A DNA stretch of 64,000 bases from Rudanella lutea DSM 19387 (GTDB lineage Bacteria; Bacteroidota; Bacteroidia; Cytophagales; Spirosomataceae). Location: positions 4,793,694-4,857,693 of the forward strand of contig NZ_KB913013.1 of the NCBI RefSeq assembly GCF_000383955.1. Direction: 5' to 3'. The notes under the pieces are model-generated. The model saw nothing but the letters and a program-made list of their open reading frames with translations. It was not told the DNA's origin and made no database searches. Below are positions 26,282 through 36,454 of the stretch, in pieces. The position numbers and the translations under genes were made by a program. How positions within the stretch are numbered: position 1 is the stretch's first letter; each line of letters starts with the position of its first letter.

Positions 26282-27301
26282 CTAATGCCAGGCGTCTTTA
26301 AGCGTGTTGGCCGCTGCCCGGTTTTGCGGGCTATACTGGTCTGGATGCCGTGTGTTGGGAGAATCGGTCAGAAACCATTTCCAAACGAACCCACCCGCAA
26401 ACCAGGGCTGATGCCACACCGACTCAAACAGGGCCGTGTAGGCTTGTGCCTGTGCCTGTTCGCTGGGTGTGCAGTCGGTGTCCGACTCCCAGGGCCGCCG
26501 GGCCGTGTAGGTGCAGGCCCGGTAACCAAACTCCGTAAACAGGATTGGCTTCTGCTTTTCGCCACTTAGTTCGCCCAACGCTTGTACATGATCTTTCCAA
26601 CCCCGATTCATGGCCCGCACACTCGGCGTTGGGCTGTCGGAGAGCGGAAAGTAGGCATCCACACCAATGTAGTCGAGTTCGTTCCAGAACGGAATCTGCG
26701 CGTACCGATCCCAATTGGCCGCGTAGGTTAGCTTGCCTTTGTAAATGGCTTTGACCTGACCAATCAGTCGGCTCCAGAATTGGGGCCGGGCTACGGCGAA
26801 CCGGTCCAGTTCGGTGGTGATGCAAAACAGATCGACCCGGAGCGAATCGGCCAGGTGTGCGTTGTGCAGAATGTATTTTGTGTAATCGGTTTCAAACGTC
26901 AGCCAATCGGCCTCGTTGGCAAATGCGAGGTCGAGGTGTGAGCCGCCCATCATCCAGACGTGCGGCTTCAGCATCACCCTCAGGTTTTGCTCCCGTGCCA
27001 TTCGGATGGTTTCGGCTACTCCCTGCGGGGTTTCGCCCCACCACTGCCCCATGTTCCGCCTGCCCGGTGGCGGGTTGCCGCTGTAGTAAAAGTGCGGGTC
27101 ACCCTGCTGACAAAACCCGTACGGAACTACGGCAACCCAGTCGGCCCCCACCTGCCGTGGCCCGCTTAGGGCATCGGGTGCGGGTTGGCGGGGCGGGGCC
27201 ACCAGATTGACGCCTTTCATCTTCGGCTCCTGCGTGCGGTACGAGGCCACCGATTGGCAGCTCAGAATCCCCAGAAGCAGCAATACAGATGAAAGTTGCA
27301 T
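26282..27301 (-). CDS. GH113-like glycoside hydrolase lipoprotein
   Basis: A 339-residue protein with a lipoprotein signal (LLLLGILSC, Cys15). It reads as a TIM-barrel glycosidase: KGVNLVAPP at the first strand, WVAVVPYGF, VMLKPHVWMM, ITTELDRF with Glu164 as likely acid/base, DYIGVDAYFPL and FTEFGYR with Glu257 as likely nucleophile, and FVWKWFL near the end. The spacing and the TEFGY motif match family GH113 (beta-mannanase-like) and related GTA TIM barrels. The substrate is not certain. It sits between the VCBS protein and DUF1080 genes in one operon. Confidence 0.75.
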   Translation of the reverse strand: MQLSSVLLLLGILSCQSVASYRTQEPKMKGVNLVAPPRQPAPDALSGPRQVGADWVAVVPYGFCQQGDPHFYYSGNPPPGRRNMGQWWGETPQGVAETIRMAREQNLRVMLKPHVWMMGGSHLDLAFANEADWLTFETDYTKYILHNAHLADSLRVDLFCITTELDRFAVARPQFWSRLIGQVKAIYKGKLTYAANWDRYAQIPFWNELDYIGVDAYFPLSDSPTPSVRAMNRGWKDHVQALGELSGEKQKPILFTEFGYRACTYTARRPWESDTDCTPSEQAQAQAYTALFESVWHQPWFAGGFVWKWFLTDSPNTRHPDQYSPQNRAAANTLKDAWH

Positions 27302-27332
27302 GAAACGGGTCCAGAAAAGGTGAAAAATGCGG

Positions 27333-30300
27333 TTACAACTGTCGCTGTTTGCCGGTTCCGTCGGTAATCACAACAGACTTTACGTTGGGGGGCAACACCA
27401 GCTGGCGCGCCGACTGCGACAAAAAGGACTGACCATACCCAAACTCAACCCGCTGACGTTTACCAGTAGGCAGTGTGACCAACCCACTGGCGTCGTTGGG
27501 TTGCAGCCGGATGCTCCGGCTGGGTGTTGTTTGCCGGAAGATACACAATTTACCCCGGTTTTGAGTGGCTACCAGCAGTGGGCGGCCGTTGGCATCGGTG
27601 AGCTGAGCCAACCCCTTAGCGTTGCCCGGCACATAAAAACCACTGGCTGCCGAGGTAGTGGGCGTAAAACCACCTTTGCCGTTGCCCCGGAGCCATAGTC
27701 CGTTGAGGGCATCGTACCGGCCTATTGACACCTCTCCGCTGTAGTCATTGCCAACCAGCACCACATCGAGGTTACCGTCGTTATCTACATCCTGAGTAAC
27801 CATACCAAAAATAGGCCCCAGCTGCGCCAGCGTAGGCAGTGGGTGCATAGCAAACTGGGCTTTGCCGTCGCTACCGACTCCTTTGTTTTCGAGGTACATC
27901 GAACGAAACTCATTGGCTTCGAGTACCATAGCCTTACTGCGTTCCTCTTCGGTCAGGAGCTTGTCGATGCTGGCCGTGGTGAAATCTTTGTAGAACGGAA
28001 ACCGCTTCCGCATCACAATCATTTGCTTAATGAGGTCGTCGCGGCCGTGAAACGTGTACTCTTTACGCGGGGCACCTTCGTTGGCAGTTTCGGGAATAAA
28101 GATGGTCGGAATAGCGTCGTAGAAGCCATTGTTGTCGAAATCACCAGCGTACAGGCGCACGGGTTCGAGCTTACTGGCCCGCATGCGGGCGTTGAGGCCG
28201 AGGTTCCCGGCAATGTAATCGATATCGCCATCGGCATCGAAGTCGCCGGGGGTAAGCGAGTTCCACCAACCCTTTACATCGGGCGAGATGGGTACAGCCG
28301 TAAAGGGTTGTTTCTGCCCATTTTTCAGGAGCGTGAGTGCCATAAACTCGCCTGCCAGCATCAGGTCGGGCCAGCCATCGTTATCGGGGTCGGTCCAGAG
28401 AGCGTCGCACACCAGCCCGACGTTTTGCAGAGCCGGGGCTACTTTCGCCGTTACATCGGTAAACCGGGGTGCGCCTGTACCCCCTTTGGGGGAATCGTTG
28501 CGAAGCAGCAGGCTCGTAACTGGTTTAGGGTACTGGTCAGGTTCTACGCGGCCACCCACAAACAGATCAAGATCGCCATCGCGGTCAAAATCGGCAGCTT
28601 TCACACACGACTTGCTGGTGGTGTTGACGGGCAGGCTGCCCGGCGCCAGCGTAAACTGGCCTTTACCGTTGTTCACGTAAAGCCGATCCTGGTACGTAGG
28701 GGCACCGGCATTGTCTTCGCAACTACCACTGGCAATGTACAAATCGAGGTCGCCATCGGTATCAGCGTCAAACAAAAGCACACCCATGTCTTCTTCCGGC
28801 TTGCGTGGGTTGGGTGTCGGCCCCGGCAAGAGGGGTTGCGATGTAAACCGCCCGCTCGTCTGCTGGAGGAAAAACGTACCGCTGTGTTGGCGCGAGCCTC
28901 CCACGAAGAAATCGTCGAGACCATCGCCGTTGACATCACCAGCTGCTACCGCCGGGCCAAACTGCGACAGTTTGTGGGGCAGAAGTTTCTGGTTGTTGAA
29001 ATCGATGTACTCGGGCTCCTGATGTACAAACTGTACCCCTACAGAGTCGGTAATATCGCGCAGCGGGCTTGGGGCTGTCTGTGGCGTATCGGGTTGGTAC
29101 GGCTCGGTGGCTTTGCGGGCGTCGGCGGTGAGTACCTGATTGGTTTTTACGTTGGTCAGGACCTGTTGGCGGGCGGGTTGTCCGTTGATACCCGGCCAGA
29201 TGATACGCACCCGGTCAACGGCTTTGATCGTGCCCAGACCGAAGTGGGCAAACGGCTCAACTGTCGACAGATACCCCCGGTATGGGCTATGCTCGTAAAC
29301 CTGCCGCCGGGCTACTCCTTTGGCATCTTTGTAATCGATTTCAACGAGGGTGCCGAGCCCCATGCGGTTATATTCTGTCCCTACAAACCCAACGCGGAGG
29401 TAGCTGGTCTGGCCAGCCTTTTGCTCCATTAAGTTGTTGCGGTACACAAAGGCAGAGTCGTTGATGTTGTTCGTAACGTATTCGAGGTCTCCGTCGTTGT
29501 CGAGATCACCGTAGGCAGCACCGTTGGAGAAAGAGGGTTTAAATAAGCCCCAGTCCTGCGTCACGTCGTCGAAGAGCAATGGTTCGTTGTCTGAGTCTCC
29601 GGCGCGGTTCCGAAACGCGTAGTTGCTAATCTTAACAACCGGAATTTGGCTCAGCAGGTAGCTTTTGGTGGCTACAGATCCGCTCTCCTGCCGAAAACTA
29701 ACGAAATCACGGTCAGTGATATCTTTCGGAAACCCGTTGGTTATCATCAGGTCTCGGTAGCCATCGTGGTCAAAGTCGGCCAGTAGGGGAGACCAGCTCC
29801 AGTCCGTTTCGGCTACGTCGGCCAGCAGGCTGATTTCTGAAAACACAGGGTCTTTACTACCGGGGCGCGGACCACCGTTCAGCTGAAGTGTATTGCGCAC
29901 ATACTGGTAATTGTACTTAAACTCCTCATTGTTAAGGTAGTTTTGGTAGCTATTGGGGCCCATCAACATCTTCTTGCGGTAATTGTCGCGGGGTTGCATG
30001 TCCACGGCTACCACTTCGGCTAGTCCGTCGTTGTTAATATCCGCCACGTCGTTGCCCATGGCCGAGTTGCTGGTGTGCTTGAAATAATCAGCCGCCCGGT
30101 CGGTAAACCCACCTTTCTGGTTATTGATATAAAGCAGGTCGTCGGTGATGTAGTCGTTGGTGACGTAAATATCTTTCCAGCCGTCGCGGTTAATATCTAC
30201 GATCGAAATTCCCAATCCGTAGCCCTCGGTCAGAATACCGGCCTCACGTGAGACGTTGACAAAAAGCGGGGTTCCGGCCGGGGCGCTTGCTTTGCCGGTT

Positions 30301-31013
30301 TTCCGCTCGACGGTCATGTTCCGATACAGTCGGTCGGTTGTGGCCGACGAGCCGTCTTTTACTTTGATCCGGTACGCGTTGGGGTACTGTTCAATTGTAT
30401 TGGTGAGTACGTACAGGTCAAGATCTCCGTCATTGTCGTAGTCAAAAAAGGCAGAATGGGTCGTGTGCCCATCGTCGGCAATGCCATATTCGTGGGCCCG
30501 CTCTTTGAAGACTGGTACCGAAAGGCCATCAGCTCCGGTTTGGTTGCCTTCATTAATAAACAGTAAATTTTCACGGCGGGCTGCGTTTTTGCTCACGGTA
30601 GCACCCACATATATGTCCATTCGGCCATCATTGTTGATATCGACAAGGGCTACACCAGAACACCACTTACCGTTTCCATCAACGGCTGCCTGCTTCGTCA
30701 CATCGGCAAACTGAAGTGAGGCCCCGCCTTTTTTCCCTTTGTTAATGTAGAGCCTGTTGGCGGACTGGTTTCCGGTGAAAAAGATATCCTGCAAACTGTC
30801 GCCATTGAAATCGGCAATACTTACCCCGCCACCATTGTAAATATACTCAAAATCGACAATGTTAAAGGTGTCATTGTCGGTAATGCGGTTACTAAACGTG
30901 ATACCGGTTTCAGATGTCGGTACAAGTGTAAATAAAGGTTTGTCTTGTTGACAAGAGGAGATTGAGACAAGAGTAACTAAAAGAGCAATATGGGCGCGTA
31001 ATTCACGAAGCAT
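27333..31013 (-). CDS. VCBS/FG-GAP repeat lipoprotein with UnbV (ASPIC) domain
   Basis: A 1226-residue lipoprotein (LVTLVSISSC, Cys21). It contains many calcium-binding-type FG-GAP/VCBS motifs with D-x-[D/N]-x-D-G (for example ADFNGDSLQD, VDINNDGRMD, FDYDNDGDLD, FDADTDGDLD), forming two propellers, with a UnbV/ASPIC segment between them (about residues 560-650: YRGYLSTVEPFAHFGLG...VRIIWP). Proteins of this architecture stand next to SusC/SusD pairs in many Bacteroidota and probably act as surface-exposed glycan-binding or accessory proteins. It is the first gene of the minus-strand operon, divergent from susC. Confidence 0.88.
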   Translation of the reverse strand: MLRELRAHIALLVTLVSISSCQQDKPLFTLVPTSETGITFSNRITDNDTFNIVDFEYIYNGGGVSIADFNGDSLQDIFFTGNQSANRLYINKGKKGGASLQFADVTKQAAVDGNGKWCSGVALVDINNDGRMDIYVGATVSKNAARRENLLFINEGNQTGADGLSVPVFKERAHEYGIADDGHTTHSAFFDYDNDGDLDLYVLTNTIEQYPNAYRIKVKDGSSATTDRLYRNMTVERKTGKASAPAGTPLFVNVSREAGILTEGYGLGISIVDINRDGWKDIYVTNDYITDDLLYINNQKGGFTDRAADYFKHTSNSAMGNDVADINNDGLAEVVAVDMQPRDNYRKKMLMGPNSYQNYLNNEEFKYNYQYVRNTLQLNGGPRPGSKDPVFSEISLLADVAETDWSWSPLLADFDHDGYRDLMITNGFPKDITDRDFVSFRQESGSVATKSYLLSQIPVVKISNYAFRNRAGDSDNEPLLFDDVTQDWGLFKPSFSNGAAYGDLDNDGDLEYVTNNINDSAFVYRNNLMEQKAGQTSYLRVGFVGTEYNRMGLGTLVEIDYKDAKGVARRQVYEHSPYRGYLSTVEPFAHFGLGTIKAVDRVRIIWPGINGQPARQQVLTNVKTNQVLTADARKATEPYQPDTPQTAPSPLRDITDSVGVQFVHQEPEYIDFNNQKLLPHKLSQFGPAVAAGDVNGDGLDDFFVGGSRQHSGTFFLQQTSGRFTSQPLLPGPTPNPRKPEEDMGVLLFDADTDGDLDLYIASGSCEDNAGAPTYQDRLYVNNGKGQFTLAPGSLPVNTTSKSCVKAADFDRDGDLDLFVGGRVEPDQYPKPVTSLLLRNDSPKGGTGAPRFTDVTAKVAPALQNVGLVCDALWTDPDNDGWPDLMLAGEFMALTLLKNGQKQPFTAVPISPDVKGWWNSLTPGDFDADGDIDYIAGNLGLNARMRASKLEPVRLYAGDFDNNGFYDAIPTIFIPETANEGAPRKEYTFHGRDDLIKQMIVMRKRFPFYKDFTTASIDKLLTEEERSKAMVLEANEFRSMYLENKGVGSDGKAQFAMHPLPTLAQLGPIFGMVTQDVDNDGNLDVVLVGNDYSGEVSIGRYDALNGLWLRGNGKGGFTPTTSAASGFYVPGNAKGLAQLTDANGRPLLVATQNRGKLCIFRQTTPSRSIRLQPNDASGLVTLPTGKRQRVEFGYGQSFLSQSARQLVLPPNVKSVVITDGTGKQRQL

Positions 31014-31212
31014 GAGTATTGAAGAACAAAATCTGAGAGCAAACTACAAAAAAAAATAGCAATCATCCTAACGCAAAAAAGCCCAAAAAACCGCTTGTAG
31101 GCATTTCATGGCCAATAAGTTGCCTGTCAGTCACATTTTTTATGAACAGTTTTAGATGGGATTAAAAAAAGAAAATATTAAAAAAAAGTTCGAGTATGGG
31201 CTTCAGATGTTT

Positions 31213-31220
31213 TACTTTTG
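31213..31220 (+). promoter_or_regulatory. Likely -7 promoter element of susC
   Basis: TACTTTTG matches TAnnTTTG. A weak -33 candidate (GTTCG near 31187) is upstream. The expected start of transcription is near 31227, about 55 bases before the susC ATG. The 267-base gap to the divergent VCBS gene also contains A-rich runs (31045-31070 and 31160-31185). Confidence 0.5.
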
Positions 31221-31280
31221 CGTGGTGAGTATAAATGCCGTTTTACCAATTAATTCCAACCTTAAAAAACATCAAGGTAC

Positions 31281-34200
31281 ATGAGAACAACTCTCTACAG
31301 GCTATCTCAGGCTGCGCTGTTATGCACACTGATGCTATTCAGTAGCATTGTGGTGATGGCCCAGGACCGCCGGATTACTGGGAAAATCACCGGTGCTGAT
31401 GGACCCGTTCCCGGAGTGAACATTGTGATCAAGGGCACAACGACCGGTACAACTACCGATGCCAATGGTGCGTACGCGTTGAACCTGCGGGGTGCAAATC
31501 CAGTGCTGGTTATTTCTGCAATCGGTTACAAAGGCCAGGAAGTAGCAGTGGGTAACCGCTCTGAAGTGAACATCACCCTCGAAGACGACGCCACCGCTCT
31601 GTCGGAAGTTGTTGTAACGGGTTACACCACTGACGATCGGCGCACGGTAACGGGTGCCGTCTCGACGGTGAAAGCGCGGGCACTGCAGGCTCAGCCTTCG
31701 GGCAACGTAGAGCAGCAGCTGCAGGGTCGCGTATCGGGTGTGACGGTTATCACCAACGGTCAGCCGGGTACCAACAGCCAGGTACGCGTGCGGGGTTTCG
31801 GTGCCTTCGGTGGTAACGAGCCTCTGTACGTAGTTGACGGGGTGCCCGTTGGCTCGGTGAACTTCGTTGCTCCGGACGACGTGGAGACAACCACCGTACT
31901 GAAAGACGCTGCGGCTGCGTCAATCTACGGTGCGCGTGCTGCCAACGGCGTTATCGTTATTACGACCCGGAAGGGCTCGAAGACTCCCAAGAAATTGCAG
32001 GTAACGTACGACGGTCAGATTGGTGCTACAGATCCGGGCAAAGGTCAGGAGATGTTGAAGCCAACCGAGTTTGCTGACTGGACTTGGCGTCAGTTCCGCA
32101 ACACAGCGTTCCAGAACGGGACGGCTCCTGCCTACAGCCACCCACAGTTTGGTACGGGTGCTACACCGATTATCCCTGATTTCATTAACGTAGGGGGCCG
32201 TGCAGGCGTAGTAGGTAGCGTTGACCTGGCGGCTGAGCGGTTGAAGTACAACATCAACCCAGCAGCTGGTGCTATCTATCAGGTAGTTCGGGCCAACAAA
32301 GAAGGTACCGACTGGTACGATGCCGTTACGCGGGTAGCCGCTGTACAGCGTCATGGTCTGGGCTTTACTGGTAGTGGCGAAGGAAGCCGTTTCTATATTG
32401 GCTTGAGCGCTCAGAATCAGCAGGGTATCCTTCTGAACAACGATTTCAAGCGCTACTCGTTCCGGGCTAACTCAGAATTTGATCTGGGCAAGAAAGTTCG
32501 GATTGGTGAGAACGTTCAGTTTACCTACCTGTCGGTATTGGGTCAGGGCGGTGCTGGTAACGGTCAGGGTGTAGCTGCCGACGAAAACGACATTCTGCAG
32601 GCTTTCCGTATGCCTTCAATCATTCCGGTGTACGACGAGTTCGGTGGATATGCGGGTACGGCTGCCAAAGGCTTCAACAACCCACGTAACCCGGTGGCAA
32701 GCCGTCAGGGTCTGTCCAACAACCGTGGTTTCAACACGCTGGGCTTTGGTAACATCTACCTCGAGGTTGATCCGATCGAAAACCTGACCCTACGTAGCAC
32801 GGTGGGTGGTCAGTACGGTAGCTTCTACAACTATGGCTACAGCCGCCTGCAGTACGAAAACTCGGAAAACAACTCGGCATTTGGCTACAACGAAGGTGGT
32901 GGCTATTCATTTGCCTGGGTGTTGACCAACACGGCGGCTTACAAGCGTAAGTTTGGTGTACACGGTGTTGACGTAATCGTGGGTCAGGAAGCCCTGAACA
33001 CCGGTGTTGGCCGGAACATCAATGGTAACGGTCAGAACCCATTCTCAACCGACCCAAACTACATCACGCTGAGCACGGTGGCCTCAACGGGTCGTCAGGT
33101 AAACAGTGGTCAGTTCAAGGGGGTTAACTTCTACTCACTGTTCGGTCGTTTGAACTACATCTACAACGACAAGTATATCGTAACGGGTGTGATTCGTCGC
33201 GACGGTTCAAGCCGTTTCGGTGCCAACAACCGCTACGGTGTGTTCCCGGCTGCTTCGGTAGCATGGCGTATGTCGTCTGAAGAGTTCATGAAAGACCTCT
33301 CGTGGGTGACTGAGTTCAAAGTACGGGGTGGTTATGGTTTGATGGGTAACTCAAACAACGTTGACCCGGCTAACCAGTACAGCTTGTATGCCGCTAACCT
33401 CGGCAACTCGGCCTACGATATCAACGGTTCGAACTCAAGCACGGTTGACGGTTACTACCGCTCACGGATCGGTAACCCCGATGCTAAGTGGGAGACCTCG
33501 ATCACGAGCAACATCGGTTTTGATGGTTCGTTTTTCAATAACCGTCTGGAAGTTATCCTCGACATCTGGCGGAAAGACACCAAGGATCTTCTGTTCCAGG
33601 TGCCTATTCCTGACGTAATCGGTACGTATGCTTCGGCTCCTTCGGTTAACATCGGTAAGATGCGTAACCAGGGTATCGACCTTCAGGTAATTACCCGTGG
33701 TAAAATCGGTGCCGAAGTAGGTTACGAAGCGAACATCACCGCCAGCACGCTGAGCAACAAAATTGAGTACCTCGCTCCGGGTCTGACCTACCTGACTACT
33801 GTAAACCCAGGTTTCCGGGGTATCAACCCGATTCGGAACCAGTTGGGCTACTCACTGTCAGCGTTCTACGGCTACCAGGTGACTGGCTTGTTCCAGAGCA
33901 AAGCTGAAGTAGACGCTGCGCCGAAGCAGGAAGGTGCCGCTCCAGGCCGTTTCCGGTATGCTGATATCAACGGTGACAACAAGATCGACGCGAACGACCG
34001 GACCTACCTCGGTAGCCCTGTTCCGAAATTCACGGGTGGTCTGAACCTGCGCTTCACGTATCGTGGATTCGATGTTGAAATGTATGGTTACACCTCAATC
34101 GGTAACAAGATTTTCAACGTATCGAAGTGGTTCACCGACTTCTACCCATCGTTTGCGGGTGCGGCTATCAGCGCCCGCGTGCGTGACTCATGGTCACCTG

Positions 34201-34526
34201 AGAACCCCGGTGGTACTGTGCCCATTTTCGAAGCAGCTTCGAACTTCAGCACCAACACCCAGTCGAACTCGTACTACGTAGAAGACGGTTCGTACTTCCG
34301 GATGCAGAACCTGTCGTTTGGCTACAACCTGCCAAGCAGCATTCTGAACAAAATCAAATTGCAGCGTCTGCGCGTATTCGTATCAACAAACAACCTGTTC
34401 ACGATCACGAAATACCAGGGTCTTGACCCAAGCGTAGGTGGTAACGCTGATACTAACTTTGGTATTGATGTAGGAAACTACCCAATTACTCGTAGCGTAC
34501 TGGGCGGTGTTTCTCTGTCATTCTAA
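31281..34526 (+). CDS. SusC/RagA family TonB-linked outer membrane protein
   Basis: A 1081-residue SusC-like transporter. After the signal peptide (to MAQ) comes a carboxypeptidase-D-like domain (RRITGKITGADGPVPGVNIVIKG, about residues 28-105), the TonB-box-like SEVVVTGYT, a plug with GAFGGNEPLYVVDGVPVGS and SIYGARAANGVIVITTR, and a barrel ending GGVSLSF. It imports oligosaccharides or other polymers captured by the SusD partner. The codon use is more uniform and GC-moderate than in the neighbours, consistent with high expression. It is followed by susD after 48 bases. Confidence 0.93.
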   Translation: MRTTLYRLSQAALLCTLMLFSSIVVMAQDRRITGKITGADGPVPGVNIVIKGTTTGTTTDANGAYALNLRGANPVLVISAIGYKGQEVAVGNRSEVNITLEDDATALSEVVVTGYTTDDRRTVTGAVSTVKARALQAQPSGNVEQQLQGRVSGVTVITNGQPGTNSQVRVRGFGAFGGNEPLYVVDGVPVGSVNFVAPDDVETTTVLKDAAAASIYGARAANGVIVITTRKGSKTPKKLQVTYDGQIGATDPGKGQEMLKPTEFADWTWRQFRNTAFQNGTAPAYSHPQFGTGATPIIPDFINVGGRAGVVGSVDLAAERLKYNINPAAGAIYQVVRANKEGTDWYDAVTRVAAVQRHGLGFTGSGEGSRFYIGLSAQNQQGILLNNDFKRYSFRANSEFDLGKKVRIGENVQFTYLSVLGQGGAGNGQGVAADENDILQAFRMPSIIPVYDEFGGYAGTAAKGFNNPRNPVASRQGLSNNRGFNTLGFGNIYLEVDPIENLTLRSTVGGQYGSFYNYGYSRLQYENSENNSAFGYNEGGGYSFAWVLTNTAAYKRKFGVHGVDVIVGQEALNTGVGRNINGNGQNPFSTDPNYITLSTVASTGRQVNSGQFKGVNFYSLFGRLNYIYNDKYIVTGVIRRDGSSRFGANNRYGVFPAASVAWRMSSEEFMKDLSWVTEFKVRGGYGLMGNSNNVDPANQYSLYAANLGNSAYDINGSNSSTVDGYYRSRIGNPDAKWETSITSNIGFDGSFFNNRLEVILDIWRKDTKDLLFQVPIPDVIGTYASAPSVNIGKMRNQGIDLQVITRGKIGAEVGYEANITASTLSNKIEYLAPGLTYLTTVNPGFRGINPIRNQLGYSLSAFYGYQVTGLFQSKAEVDAAPKQEGAAPGRFRYADINGDNKIDANDRTYLGSPVPKFTGGLNLRFTYRGFDVEMYGYTSIGNKIFNVSKWFTDFYPSFAGAAISARVRDSWSPENPGGTVPIFEAASNFSTNTQSNSYYVEDGSYFRMQNLSFGYNLPSSILNKIKLQRLRVFVSTNNLFTITKYQGLDPSVGGNADTNFGIDVGNYPITRSVLGGVSLSF

Positions 34527-34574
34527 AAACAAAATGGGGTATGCAAATACCCCACATTTCAACTTAATCACACA

Positions 34575-36323
34575 ATGAGACACAATAAAAAACTCTTTAT
34601 TCTGGGTGCAGCAACGACCCTGAGTTTGGCAACTGTTTCGTGTAAAGATACGTTTCTGGAAGTACCCGTTACGGGTCAGCTGGCGCAGGCGCAGTTGAGC
34701 TCAAAAGCAGGTATCGAAGGCTCACTGATCGGTGCATATTCGATTCTGAACGGTCGCGGTGACCGTCTGGCATCTTTCTCAAACTGGGTTTGGGGTGGTA
34801 TCCGCGGTGGTGATGCCAACAAAGGAACTGACCCCGGTGACTTCTCGTCGATCAACCCAATTCAGCGCTTTGAGACCATCTCAACCGGTGAGGTAGCGGG
34901 TACCTGGCAGCGGAAGTACGAAGGTATTGCCCGGTGCAACACGACACTGAACCTGCTCAAGAACGCGCCAGCCGATATGTCGGCCGACGATAAGAAGCGG
35001 GTAACTGCTGAAACTCGCTTCCTCCGTGCTCTGTACTACTTCGACCTGAAGCGTCTGTACGGCAATACGCCGTACATCGATGAGACGGTTGATTACGGTA
35101 CCGGCATCGAGAAAGTGAAAAACGATCAGGATCTGTGGCCAAAAATTGAAGCCGACGCTAAGTTTGCTTACGAGAACCTGCCAGAGACTCAGTCGGCTGC
35201 GGGCCGGATCAACAAGTGGGGTGCGGCTGCTCAGCTGGCCAAAGTGTACTTGTATCAGAAGAAGTACGCGGATGCAAAGGCCCTGTTCGATCTGATCATT
35301 GCCAACGGTAAAACGTCGAATGGTAAGAAGTACGGTCTGGTGCCGAAGTATGCTGACCTGTTCAAGGCGTCGAACGACAACAACGAAGAGTCAGTATTCG
35401 CTATTCAGGCTGCCGCGAACACGGGTAACGTAAACAATGCGAACCCTGAGTTTGACCTGAACTATCCGTACAACACGGGCCCGAACGGCCCAGGTAACTG
35501 CTGCGGATTTAACCAGCCCAGCTTCGAATACGTGAACTCGTTCCGTACCGATGCGAATGGTCTGCCTCTGCTCGATGGCTCATACAATTCAGCAGCCAAT
35601 GCCGTGAAGAGCGATATGGGTGTGCTGTCGAAAGACGCATTTACGCCTGATGCTGGTAACCTTGACCCACGTCTCGACCACACGGTAGGTCGCCGGGGAA
35701 TTCCTTACCTCGACTGGATGGACCACCCAGGTGCCGACTGGATTCGGAACCAGCCAAACGGTGGCCCATACTCGCCGAAGAAGTTTACCTACTACAAGTC
35801 GGACCGTGGCTCACTGCAGGATAACAGCTCATGGACGCCAGGCTATACGGCTCTGAACGTACCGATTATCCGGTATGCTGACGTTCTGTTGATGGCAGCT
35901 GAGTGCGAAATCGAAGTAGGTTCGCTGACTAAGGCTCGTGAGTACGTCAACATGGTACGTAACCGCGCAGCTAACCCAGCAGGCTTTGTTACCCGTACGG
36001 GTGGCGCACCAGCGGCTAAGTATGTTATCAATGAGTACCCTGCATCGGTATTTGCTACCAAAGCTTCGGCTACAACGGCTCTGCGTTTTGAGCGCCGTCT
36101 GGAGCTGGGCGACGAAGGACACCGCTTCTTCGACCTGGTTCGCTGGGGCATTGCTGCTCAAACTCTCAACGCGTATCTGCAGTACGAAGGCGCTCCGTCG
36201 CGTCTGCCGACTACGCTGGGTGGGGCTACGTTTACCGCCGGTCAGGATGAGTTACTGCCCATTCCGCAGGCTCAAATCGACATTCAGGGTAAAGACGTAC
36301 TGAAGCAGAACCCTGGTTACTAA
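34575..36323 (+). CDS. RagB/SusD family nutrient-uptake outer membrane lipoprotein
   Basis: A 582-residue lipoprotein (ATTLSLATVSCKDTF, lipobox Cys near residue 23) with the SusD layout: N-terminal GQLAQAQLSSKAGIEGSLIGAYSIL, TPR-like helices, VTAETRFLRALYYFDLKRLYGNTPY and C-terminal RFERRLELGDEGHRFFDLVRWG. It caps the SusC pore and binds substrate at the cell surface. It forms an operon with susC and ends in a strong terminator. No glycosidase follows downstream; the enzymes are in the divergent operon. Substrate not deducible. Confidence 0.93.
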   Translation: MRHNKKLFILGAATTLSLATVSCKDTFLEVPVTGQLAQAQLSSKAGIEGSLIGAYSILNGRGDRLASFSNWVWGGIRGGDANKGTDPGDFSSINPIQRFETISTGEVAGTWQRKYEGIARCNTTLNLLKNAPADMSADDKKRVTAETRFLRALYYFDLKRLYGNTPYIDETVDYGTGIEKVKNDQDLWPKIEADAKFAYENLPETQSAAGRINKWGAAAQLAKVYLYQKKYADAKALFDLIIANGKTSNGKKYGLVPKYADLFKASNDNNEESVFAIQAAANTGNVNNANPEFDLNYPYNTGPNGPGNCCGFNQPSFEYVNSFRTDANGLPLLDGSYNSAANAVKSDMGVLSKDAFTPDAGNLDPRLDHTVGRRGIPYLDWMDHPGADWIRNQPNGGPYSPKKFTYYKSDRGSLQDNSSWTPGYTALNVPIIRYADVLLMAAECEIEVGSLTKAREYVNMVRNRAANPAGFVTRTGGAPAAKYVINEYPASVFATKASATTALRFERRLELGDEGHRFFDLVRWGIAAQTLNAYLQYEGAPSRLPTTLGGATFTAGQDELLPIPQAQIDIQGKDVLKQNPGY

Positions 36324-36348
36324 GATTGATCCGATTACTGTCAGACGG

Positions 36349-36381
36349 AAGAAAGATCGCCCTTGGCGATCTTTCTTTTTT
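36349..36381 (+). terminator. Intrinsic terminator of susCD
   Basis: AAGAAAGATCGCC at 36349-36361 pairs with GGCGATCTTTCTT at 36365-36377 around a CTT loop and continues into a T run. Confidence 0.92.
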
Positions 36382-36415
36382 ATGGTAGGGTTACACCTGC
36401 CGTTTACGCAAAAAA

Positions 36416-36447
36416 TTTGCTTTCATTTAATCTTATTTTTACATTTG
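36416..36447 (+). promoter_or_regulatory. Canonical Bacteroidota promoter for the copper-type group
   Basis: TTTG at 36416-36419 and TACATTTG at 36440-36447 are separated by 20 bases, matching the -33/-7 consensus exactly. The start codon is at 36455, so the predicted transcript start is only a few bases before or at the ATG, suggesting a leaderless or near-leaderless mRNA. Confidence 0.7.
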
Positions 36448-36454
36448 GCCCATC

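Noticed and set aside
27843-29432. 529-codon open frame on the plus strand
   Set aside because: It is antisense to the VCBS-repeat gene; its amino-acid composition is unusual and no motif is present. The minus-strand protein has repeated calcium-binding motifs and is clearly the real one.
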